DNA from: Paenibacillus zeisoli
GTDB taxonomy: Bacteria; Bacillota; Bacilli; Paenibacillales; Paenibacillaceae
Length of the DNA stretch: 64,000 nt
Direction: 5' to 3'
Assembly (NCBI RefSeq): GCF_003994465.1
Contig: NZ_RZNX01000009.1
Span: 62,001 to 126,000 of the forward strand
Shown here: positions 40,822 to 48,706 of the stretch, piece by piece
How positions within the stretch are numbered: the first letter of the stretch is position 1
Layout of the letters: each line of letters opens with the position of its first letter
Position numbers and translations under genes: made by a program
The notes under the pieces: generated by a model
The model's database searches: none
Told to the model about the DNA's origin: nothing
Seen by the model: only the letters and a program-made list of their open reading frames with translations

Positions 40822-41011
40822 AGAAGCCACCTCTTTCAATTTTCGCATAATCTTTATATAATAGATCTTTGAACCTATAAAAGTTAGAAACGGGGCAAAA
40901 CTAATTTCAACTGGAGTATACTTGTTATATCGCCCTATTCCGATCTTTGATCTCAGCTTATCGTAACATATCTCCAGCGATTTTGGAAAAGAAATCGCGA
41001 TGTTCATTTAG

Positions 41012-42193
<1,182 letters not shown>

Positions 42194-42201
42194 ACTAGAA
42201 A

Positions 42202-42248
42202 GAAGCCATTCCAGCTCAGGTATGAATCTGAGAGAATGGCTTCTTTAT
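42202..42248 (+). terminator. terminator after mnmA
   Basis: GAAGCCATTC and GAATGGCTTC arms with an inner CTCAG/CTGAG stem, then TTTATT. Confidence 0.9.
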
Positions 42249-42537
42249 TATTGATTTGGGATAGTCAGTTCACCTTCCACCAGGGACAGACCTGCTGGAT
42301 ATTGGGCGGGTCTGGGCGGGTCTGGATCGCCCAGGGTGTCCAGAGGGTCGCGATGATCCCGATGGTTCCGTTGGCCTTTGTTTCGTGGGTCCGATGTTCC
42401 TGTGTCACGTGTTTCAGTGTTCAGGTTGTACGATTCGGTCAGATGTTTCGGCGGTCCGGTAGTCCGAGCTACGGTGTTGCGGGTGTTCGGGGGCGTTCAG
42501 ATGTTTAGGATAGTTCAGTTAGTTCGAAGTCAGCCGT
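42249..42537. repeat. GC-rich intergenic repeat tract between mnmA and rarA
   Basis: No credible gene. A 10-bp unit GGGCGGGTCT occurs twice in tandem (42304-42323). CAGGGTGTCCAGAGGG at 42332-42347 is identical in inverted orientation to a word at 59722-59737. TCAGATGTTT occurs at 42439 and 42497, and GTTCAG recurs four times. Composition (G/T-rich on the plus strand) differs sharply from neighbouring coding DNA. Confidence 0.6.
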
Positions 42538-43869
42538 TCAGCTGCTCCGTCCGCCCTCCCGGCCTTGTCCGCGTCTAAGCTCCTGGTTATGCCTGATCTT
42601 GCTCTCATTCCCCTGCTCCGTCGCTTCATAGAAGACAGTGCGCGCCAGTTCGGGCGGCAGATAGTCCTGCTTCACGTAATGACCCGGATAATCGTGCGGA
42701 TACTTATATCCGGTATGCCCCAGCTTCATGGCCCCTGAATAATGGCCGTCCCGCAGATGCAGCGGAACCTCCGCGGACTGCATGCGGTCCATCGCGCCCA
42801 TGGCTTTGGAGATTGCGGTATATACCGCATTCGACTTCGGGCTCTCCACCGCGAACAGAATCGCCTGCGCAATGTTCAGCTTGGCCTCCGGCCAGCCGTT
42901 ATTGCGGTAAGCGTCCAGCGCGCTGACCGCCTGCACCATGGCCTGGGGATTGGCCAGGCCAATGTCTTCACTGCTGGCTGCGATCAGCCGCCGCAGGAAC
43001 ACCATGGGGTCCATGCCGAGCTTCTCGACGGCATAGAGGAACCAGAAGAGCGCCGCGTCGCTGGAGCCGCGGATGCTCTTGTGGAAGGCCGACAAGACAT
43101 CGTACTGTGTCGATTCGTCGGCTTTGACAATCGGACGGCGGATGGATTCCTCCGCCACGTCCAAGGTGATATGCACGCTGCCGTCCGCCTGCGGCGGGGT
43201 CGTCAGTGCAGCCAGCTCCAGCGCATTGAGCGCCCTGCGGATGTCGCCGTTAGACACCCAGGCAATGTGCTCCAGCGCTTCCTCATCCACCTGCAGCTTC
43301 ATATAGCCAAGGCCCTTTTCCGAATCAGACAGCGCTCTCTTCATAGCAATCAGCGAATGTTCCTTGGTCAGCGGCTCAAGCTGGAACAGGGTCGAGCGGC
43401 TGAGCAAGGCACCGTTCACATAGTGAAACGGATTCTCCGTCGTAGCTCCAATGAAGATGATTGTGCCCTTCTCGACAGCGGGCAACAGCGCGTCCTGCCT
43501 TGAGCTGTTGAAACGGTGTACCTCGTCAAGGAATAGAATCGTCTTCGTACCATACATAGACTTGTCCGTCTGTGCCTTCTCGATAACAGCCCTAACATCC
43601 TTGACTGAAGCATCTACCGCATTCAGCCTCACAAATTCTCCCTGGGTCTGGTTCGAGATAATATGGGCTAAGGTAGTCTTCCCGCAGCCTGGAGGACCAT
43701 ACAGCAGAATGGAAGAGACCTGGTCAGCCTCAATAGCTCTTCTGAGCAGCTTGCCCTGGCCTACAATATGTTCTTGACCAATATATTCATCAAGTGTGGT
43801 CGGACGCATCCGGTCGGCCAGAAGCCGCGTTCCCGGGTCCGTTTCCCTTCCATATGAGAATAAATCCAT
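42538..43869 (-). CDS. rarA: replication-associated recombination protein A (RarA/MgsA)
   Basis: AAA+ ATPase of 443 residues, a clamp-loader relative acting at stalled replication forks. Walker A is GPPGCGKTTLAH near residue 58; Walker B is LFLDEVHRF; sensor-1 region IGATTENPFHYVNGALLSRS is clear, and the C-terminal MgsA domain (GAMKLGHTGYKYPHDYPGHY) is present. The last 15 residues (about RRGQGREGGRSS) are low complexity and adjoin a repeat tract. B. subtilis yrvN is the counterpart, next to cymR. Confidence 0.95.
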   Translation of the reverse strand: MDLFSYGRETDPGTRLLADRMRPTTLDEYIGQEHIVGQGKLLRRAIEADQVSSILLYGPPGCGKTTLAHIISNQTQGEFVRLNAVDASVKDVRAVIEKAQTDKSMYGTKTILFLDEVHRFNSSRQDALLPAVEKGTIIFIGATTENPFHYVNGALLSRSTLFQLEPLTKEHSLIAMKRALSDSEKGLGYMKLQVDEEALEHIAWVSNGDIRRALNALELAALTTPPQADGSVHITLDVAEESIRRPIVKADESTQYDVLSAFHKSIRGSSDAALFWFLYAVEKLGMDPMVFLRRLIAASSEDIGLANPQAMVQAVSALDAYRNNGWPEAKLNIAQAILFAVESPKSNAVYTAISKAMGAMDRMQSAEVPLHLRDGHYSGAMKLGHTGYKYPHDYPGHYVKQDYLPPELARTVFYEATEQGNESKIRHNQELRRGQGREGGRSS

Positions 43870-44021
43870 AAATGCTCACTTCCTTACGTAACTTGCGTGA
43901 CTTGCGAGTCCCTATTTTCTCTATAATTTTATCATAATGCAGCCCATTTTCCGAACTGATGTTTGTTCATCAGCAGGGATAGGACACCGTAAAGAACATT
44001 TATAACTATTCTTTCACTTTA

Positions 44022-44166
44022 TTCCCAGCTTAGGATATGAGTTAATATAGGTGTCGGGCCGACAAAAACAGCTGGGAAAGGGGGCTGATCGAATTGATCA
44101 CAGTGAACGAGGTGGCTTCCGCGTAAGCGGGAACCACAAACCGGGGGGCCGTATGGCCTCCCTTTT
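44022..44166 (+). ncRNA. candidate structured RNA or attenuator with terminator
   Basis: Three nested structures are visible on the plus strand. TTCCCAGCT (44022-44030) pairs with AGCTGGGAA (44070-44078). GTGGCTTCCGC and GCGGGAACCAC (44112-44137) form an 11-bp stem closed by a GUAA tetraloop. GGGGGGCC and GGCCTCCC (44143-44162) with TTTT make a terminator. A TTAATATA box at 44042 could be a -10, in which case the first arm would not be transcribed. No protein gene spans the interval 43870-44287. I do not recognise a named RNA family; 6S RNA was considered because of its usual neighbours but no signature was found. Confidence 0.4.
44094..44126 (+). CDS. candidate 10-codon leader peptide
   Basis: A TTG start with an AAAGGGGG ribosome-binding site about 9 nt upstream opens the peptide MITVNEVASA. 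Its TAA stop forms part of the GUAA loop of the hairpin at 44112-44137, and a terminator follows at 44143. Whether it is translated is unknown. Confidence 0.3.
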   Translation: MITVNEVASA

Positions 44167-44287
44167 GATTATTACAGGCTGCAAGGTTATGGATTCCTAT
44201 TTTGCTCAAACATGAAGTGTTGTTTTTACGATCGACTATAAGTTATTCTTAATATAAATTACATAACTCTGGAAAGAGGTGCTGAAA

Positions 44288-44338
44288 ATGATTCAATTGT
44301 TGTGTGCCATCCGAAGTTTCCCGGTTGTTCAGGCATAA
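44288..44338 (+). CDS. candidate 16-residue peptide
   Basis: ATG at 44288 is preceded by AAGAGGTG, 6-7 nt away, and opens the peptide MIQLLCAIRSFPVVQA before TAA. A good ribosome-binding site in front of so short a frame is suggestive, but a chance ORF cannot be excluded. It lies between a terminator-bearing RNA and the two genes at 44427-44838. Confidence 0.3.
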   Translation: MIQLLCAIRSFPVVQA

Positions 44339-44426
44339 TTACTGTCTCACTTGGATCTTAGACATACCTCACATATAAGAACCTATAACAATGATGAATT
44401 TAAAATACGAAAGGAGGATCACGGCA

Positions 44427-44525
44427 ATGGTGACTTTTATCGCTAAGAATGACGCGGACGGACAACGATTTAAGGAGGAAATTGAACGTGAATTACAGAA
44501 ACGGGAAGGATGTGCTTCCCCCTAG
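44427..44525 (+). CDS. small 32-residue protein upstream of HTH gene
   Basis: ATG at 44427 with AAAGGAGG (44409-44416) about 10 nt upstream opens 32 codons beginning MVTFIAKNDADGQRFKEEIE and ending in CASP before TAG. It is highly charged and likely helical in the middle. The next gene's ribosome-binding site (44472-44478) and GTG start (44488) lie inside it, in another frame, so the two are translationally coupled. I do not recognise the family. Confidence 0.55.
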   Translation: MVTFIAKNDADGQRFKEEIERELQKREGCASP

Positions 44526-44838
44526 GCTGCTGAAGGAATTGCAGCATTATATTCAGGGCGAACTCGTATATGTGCCCAAGCTGGAAAGCAAACGGGCCCC
44601 ATGGGGCGAAGTCAGCGGATCACGCAAGCTGATCGCACGTCGAAATGAAGAAATCTTCAAATCGTACTGCGGTGGGCTCTCAGCAACCGAGCTGGCGTCA
44701 GCTTATCATTTATCCATAGACAGTATTCGTAAAATCATTACCAAAATGCGCTCAGCAGCCAGACATTCGGAACAGAAACAGGCTGTGAATGGCGGGTTCA
44801 GCAGTGCCGGAACGCTGAATTCCTCTTACCGTTCCTGA
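44488..44838 (+). CDS. CD3324/Mor-like helix-turn-helix protein
   Basis: Protein of 116 residues. From the GTG start it begins MNYRNGKDVLPPRLLKELQ, continues with YIQGELVYVPKLESKRAPWG and has a C-terminal HTH (LSATELASAYHLSIDSIRKII). This pattern matches the Mor transcription-activator-like CD3324 family common in Paenibacillus and clostridia. AAGGAGG lies 9 nt upstream of GTG 44488; the ORF to 44449 is an extension without a site. About 27 extra residues follow the HTH. Target genes are unknown. Confidence 0.8.
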   Translation: MNYRNGKDVLPPRLLKELQHYIQGELVYVPKLESKRAPWGEVSGSRKLIARRNEEIFKSYCGGLSATELASAYHLSIDSIRKIITKMRSAARHSEQKQAVNGGFSSAGTLNSSYRS

Positions 44839-44857
44839 GCCATGAAGCAATATAATA

Positions 44858-44907
44858 AAGGGCCTTCCTTAAGGGATGTTATCCTACATCCTCTGGGGAA
44901 GGCCCTT
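44858..44907. terminator. bidirectional terminator between HTH gene and helD
   Basis: AAGGGCCTTCC and GGAAGGCCCTT form an 11-bp stem with an inner GGATG/CATCC stem; T-tracts are short on both strands. Confidence 0.75.
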
Positions 44908-44914
44908 ACTTCAT

Positions 44915-47062
44915 CTACTTCTCCGGCCACACAGTAACCGCGATTTCAGGGTCATTTGCTGTAACATAAGCAGGCAGAGTCTCTCCGGCCAGCAGCCATA
45001 ACTCATGCAGCGCCCGGGTCGAGCCTACATACAGCAGCTTGGCGTCCCGCTCTCCATAATGATCTTCATCGACATCGGTTACGATGACCGCATCGAACTC
45101 CAGCCCTTTGGACAGATATACAGGAAGTACAGATATTCCTCCCTCGTACTCACTTTTTCGGCCGTCAATCAAGTTCAGTTCGTACCCTAGCCCACTGAGT
45201 TCAGCATGAAGCTGCTGCGCATCGCCTAAATTCCGGGTGAGCAATGCGGCCGTCCTATAAGGTCCGTCTTGGATTCGGTCCAAGGCTTTTCTAATTGTAG
45301 AGAGGCGTTCAGCTCCTGCAGCCTGGATAATCCGAACCGGTTCCGCACTCCGGAATACAGGTACAGCCAGAAGATCGGTTCCTACGCCATGTCTCAAGAT
45401 ATCATTTGCAAAAGTGATAATCTCCATCGTGGACCTGTAGCTCCGGGTAAGCGCGAAATAGGCCGTCTCATCCGGCTTGAACAGCACCTGCATCTCGGCC
45501 CATTCCCGAATGCCTTTGTAATAGTGGATACCCTGTGATAAATCGCCAAGGATCGTAAAGGAATGACCTTTGCAGAACCGGTCCAGTACCGCGATCTGGA
45601 AAGGAGAAAAGTCCTGGGCTTCATCGATCACAACATGGTCGAACCGAAGGTTTCCATCAATCTCATCCACGCGGGTGAACAGATACAGAAGTGCTGGGAG
45701 ATCCTCTTCCTTGATCACATTCTTCTTGAGATTGGCCTGCGTCATTTTGAGAATGGATTTAGGTATCTCAGCTACGATATCTTCAAACTTAAGACCCTGC
45801 ATTTTCTTGACTCCCATAAAAGCTTTATACAGGGCCAGCGGAGAGAGATCCGGCCATTTCTTGGCGTAAGCCTTCTCTCTTTGGGAAGCTTTGGACTTAC
45901 GTTCCTTGAGCGCTGCTGCTGATGGGGACTTCTTCAGCTCCATCTCGACCCAGCGGTGAATACGGGCAAGCACCCGGTCTTTACGCCTTGCTATAGGGTA
46001 AGGCTTATATTCTTGTTCGTACCATTCCCTAATCGTTCTTAATGGAAGCTTCGCACCATCCCAAGGCATGAAATCCTCTTCAGGAAGACAAGCTGATTCC
46101 AGCTGCTCCACGAACCGGTCAAGTTGATCTCGAAATAAAAGAGAACCTTTAAACCTTCCTGGAAGCTCGCTATCATCCAACCTGCTCTTCACGGTATGAT
46201 CGAACCACTCCGTCAAAGCTTCAGGCCCGTCACTCGGAGCTTCATCCAGACCCAGTACCTTGGAAGCCCAATCACTGAATGTATTCTGCTGGATGTCTCC
46301 CACTCCAAGCTCAGGAAGCACTTCGGAAATGTAATTGATGAACATGCGGTTAGGCGCAAAAATAATCATTTTCTCCGCGGAAATCTGCTCTTTGTATTGG
46401 TACAGCAGGTAAGCCAGCCGATGGAGAGCAACAGTCGTCTTCCCGCTCCCTGCCACACCCTGGATGATCAGCGCGCTGTTCCTGCCCGCACGAATAATCT
46501 GATCCTGCTCAGCCTGAATTGTGGAGACAATGTCCCTAAGCTTATTGTCCTTGTTCTCTCCCAGCCGATAGAGCAGGAATTCATCCGACACAGCAGGTCC
46601 TTCTTCTTCCGAGTTAAACGTATCGACCACCCGTTCAAGGATCTGCTTGCGAATCACGATGTTGCGCTTCAGGTAGACGAGTCCTTCGATCAGCCCTTCC
46701 GGCGCCTCATAAGAGGCCGAATCCCCCCCGGTAAAAGAATAGAACAAGCTGGCTACCGGAGCTCGCCAGTCAATGACCATGGGCTGTGCGGTATCTCCGC
46801 CTACGCCTACCTTACCTATGTACAGGGGGGTCCTTGTTCCGCCCTGCTCTTCGAAATCAAGCCTTCCGAAATACGGCTCCTGCCCCGACTGGGCCAGCTG
46901 TCTTCGCTGAGTATCCCGCCCCGCTTCCAGCACCTGCTCGGTATAGTCATGTCCCGTATACATAGGGATGCCGCGCAATCTATTCAGTTCCTTGTCTATC
47001 GTGTCCAAGGTGCGGTCCAGCCGCGCCTTCTCTTCTTGATAGGCACTTTGAAAATCTTCCAT
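44915..47062 (-). CDS. helD: RNA polymerase recycling motor ATPase HelD (UvrD-like)
   Basis: Superfamily 1 helicase-like ATPase of 715 residues that releases RNA polymerase from DNA in Bacillus. The N-terminal coiled coil (residues 1-40) fits the arm inserted in the RNAP secondary channel; Walker A is GVAGSGKTTVALHRLA near residue 205; Walker B is VVIDEAQDFSPFQ; UvrD-C motifs include LTRSYRSTMEI and LYVGSTRALHELWLL. Length is close to B. subtilis HelD (774). It is monocistronic between two terminator regions. It lies next to the 44-kb micro-ORF island. Confidence 0.93.
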   Translation of the reverse strand: MEDFQSAYQEEKARLDRTLDTIDKELNRLRGIPMYTGHDYTEQVLEAGRDTQRRQLAQSGQEPYFGRLDFEEQGGTRTPLYIGKVGVGGDTAQPMVIDWRAPVASLFYSFTGGDSASYEAPEGLIEGLVYLKRNIVIRKQILERVVDTFNSEEEGPAVSDEFLLYRLGENKDNKLRDIVSTIQAEQDQIIRAGRNSALIIQGVAGSGKTTVALHRLAYLLYQYKEQISAEKMIIFAPNRMFINYISEVLPELGVGDIQQNTFSDWASKVLGLDEAPSDGPEALTEWFDHTVKSRLDDSELPGRFKGSLLFRDQLDRFVEQLESACLPEEDFMPWDGAKLPLRTIREWYEQEYKPYPIARRKDRVLARIHRWVEMELKKSPSAAALKERKSKASQREKAYAKKWPDLSPLALYKAFMGVKKMQGLKFEDIVAEIPKSILKMTQANLKKNVIKEEDLPALLYLFTRVDEIDGNLRFDHVVIDEAQDFSPFQIAVLDRFCKGHSFTILGDLSQGIHYYKGIREWAEMQVLFKPDETAYFALTRSYRSTMEIITFANDILRHGVGTDLLAVPVFRSAEPVRIIQAAGAERLSTIRKALDRIQDGPYRTAALLTRNLGDAQQLHAELSGLGYELNLIDGRKSEYEGGISVLPVYLSKGLEFDAVIVTDVDEDHYGERDAKLLYVGSTRALHELWLLAGETLPAYVTANDPEIAVTVWPEK

Positions 47063-47164
47063 TTCAGTTACCTCCTAAGATAAATTTTGTAAAAAAGGAG
47101 TTTAAGTATACCACTCAGCCCACGAAAAAGCGATCATGAACAAGCCTTTGGCGAAAAGTGAAAT

Positions 47165-47203
47165 GAAAAACAACCGCCCCCCGGATATGTCCAGGGGAAC
47201 GGT
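47165..47203 (-). terminator. terminator after YdeI-like gene
   Basis: ACCGTTCCCC and GGGGGGCGGT pair on the minus strand and are followed by TGTTTTTC. Confidence 0.85.
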
Positions 47204-47236
47204 CGTCCCAATTTCAGCCTGCTAAATTCAACTTAT

Positions 47237-47887
47237 TTAGGGCCTTTTCTGGCCCTGTGTTAATTTCTCAATGGTCTTGCGAACTCTCGCATCACGCGTC
47301 TCTGGCCGCTTTGCCTCCTCAATCCACTGAATATAAGCTTTGCGATGTGAAGGAGCAAGGCCAGCAAAAAATGCAGCGGCCTGAGCAGATTGATCCAGCA
47401 GCGTTAGTAAATCAGCCGGGATGATCTCAGGTCCCGGTGAAGCTTTGTCCACCTTCTGCACCGGAGTTCCAACATTCCGTTTCTTTCTCGGTGCGGAGCT
47501 TCCAGCTCCCACGGGACGATAACGCATGGCTGACCACTTGTCATCAATCGCAATGAGCGAGACGCCCTCGTATCCCAAATCTTGGACCGTGTCCCAGCCC
47601 TTGTCCCGGTTCAGGTCTGTTCCCGCTTTAGCTCCGCCTTTCGGGTAACAGAACCAGAGCAGTCCGTCATCTTTGATCGCGCGAATTGCGGTGGGTGCAA
47701 GCTCATCCACTTCTTGGACAGAGTGAACAAAGACCTGAACAAAGTCACAGCTTTGTGCCTTTAGTTCTGCATACTCTGTAACTTGATTATTCAGTTCTAA
47801 ATCCTGCAGGTAGCCATCAGGCGGGTTAAGTATGAGCAGCTCTCCCTGTGCGGGTAACCTCAGCTTGCGCGCAAGTGGTTCATTCAT
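47237..47887 (-). CDS. YdeI/OmpD-associated family protein
   Basis: Protein of 216 residues with two parts. The first 120 residues (about LLILNPPDGYLQDLE to WSAMRYRP) resemble the DUF3052-like domain. The C-terminal 70 residues (FFAGLAPSHRKAYIQWIEEAKRPETRDARVRKTIEKL) form the bacteriocin-protection/YdeI helical domain. It begins 3 nt after tcdA, so it is co-transcribed. Function is unknown. Confidence 0.8.
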   Translation of the reverse strand: MNEPLARKLRLPAQGELLILNPPDGYLQDLELNNQVTEYAELKAQSCDFVQVFVHSVQEVDELAPTAIRAIKDDGLLWFCYPKGGAKAGTDLNRDKGWDTVQDLGYEGVSLIAIDDKWSAMRYRPVGAGSSAPRKKRNVGTPVQKVDKASPGPEIIPADLLTLLDQSAQAAAFFAGLAPSHRKAYIQWIEEAKRPETRDARVRKTIEKLTQGQKRP

Positions 47888-47890
47888 CGC

Positions 47891-48640
47891 TTATTTCCTG
47901 CCTGTCTCCAACATTTCCCGAACCGCTACACTAGTCATAATTAGTCCAACCACTGGCGGAACAAACGAGATGCTGGCAGGCGGCTGCTTGGCTTTGCGGC
48001 GATCCGGCGCATTCTCAGGGACTATTCGCTCAATCACATCTCCCCGAGGTTTTACCGGAGGTTCTGTGGAGAACACTACCTTAACGCCTTTCTTGATGCC
48101 GATCTCGCGCAGCTTGCCGCGAATAACTCGGGCCATCGGATCCATATGGGTCTTCGAAATATCCGCAACCTGGAACTTCGTCGGGTCCATCCGGTTAGCC
48201 GCGCCCATGCTTGAGATGATCGGAATACCGCGCTCGCGGCACTCCTTGATCAAATGGATTTTATAAATAATCGTGTCCGAAGCGTCAAGCACATAATCCA
48301 ACTTGTATTTGAACAGCTCTTCGTACGTCTCTTCCGTGTAAAACATATTGAGCGCTACCGTCTCACATTCCGGATTAATCAGCTTAACGCGCTCACACAT
48401 CAAATCCACCTTGCTTTGGCCCACCGTAGTGGTCAGTGCATGAATCTGACGGTTCACGTTCGTGATGTCTACGACATCCTTATCGATTAGAATGATCCGT
48501 CCTACCCCCGCCCGAGCCAGCGACTCGACAGCGATCGAACCTACGCCCCCGATACCCAGAACAGCAACTGTACTGTTCTTCAGAATCTCTAAGCCCTCCG
48601 GACCGATTGCCAGCTCTGTTCGTGAAAATTGATTAAGCAT
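47891..48640 (-). CDS. tcdA: tRNA threonylcarbamoyladenosine dehydratase
   Basis: E1-like enzyme (YrvM/CsdL) of 249 residues that cyclises t6A37 of tRNA to ct6A with ATP. GIGGVGSIAVESLARAG near residue 29 binds the nucleotide; IDKDVVDITNVNRQIHA gives the adenylation Asp and Arg residues. GGGGGG is upstream of ATG. In B. subtilis yrvM lies beside aspS and yrvN; here a maltodextrin block separates it from aspS. Confidence 0.95.
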   Translation of the reverse strand: MLNQFSRTELAIGPEGLEILKNSTVAVLGIGGVGSIAVESLARAGVGRIILIDKDVVDITNVNRQIHALTTTVGQSKVDLMCERVKLINPECETVALNMFYTEETYEELFKYKLDYVLDASDTIIYKIHLIKECRERGIPIISSMGAANRMDPTKFQVADISKTHMDPMARVIRGKLREIGIKKGVKVVFSTEPPVKPRGDVIERIVPENAPDRRKAKQPPASISFVPPVVGLIMTSVAVREMLETGRK

Positions 48641-48706
48641 GTATCTTCAACCCCCCATATACATTGGACCCATTACTCCTTCCGGAAAATGAATCATGGC
48701 AGGGTA

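Noticed and set aside
42236..42508. 90-codon plus-strand frame in the mnmA-rarA gap
   Set aside because: It starts inside the mnmA terminator, has no ribosome-binding site and a low-complexity composition; the tract is better explained as repeats.
43870..44170. 6S RNA between rarA and tcdA-type neighbours
   Set aside because: The position recalls 6S RNA in Bacillales, but I cannot find the long closing stem and central bubble; kept only as an unnamed structured RNA.
46196..47083. 295-codon plus-strand frame opposite helD
   Set aside because: Shadow of a clear helD gene; no ribosome-binding site or domain.
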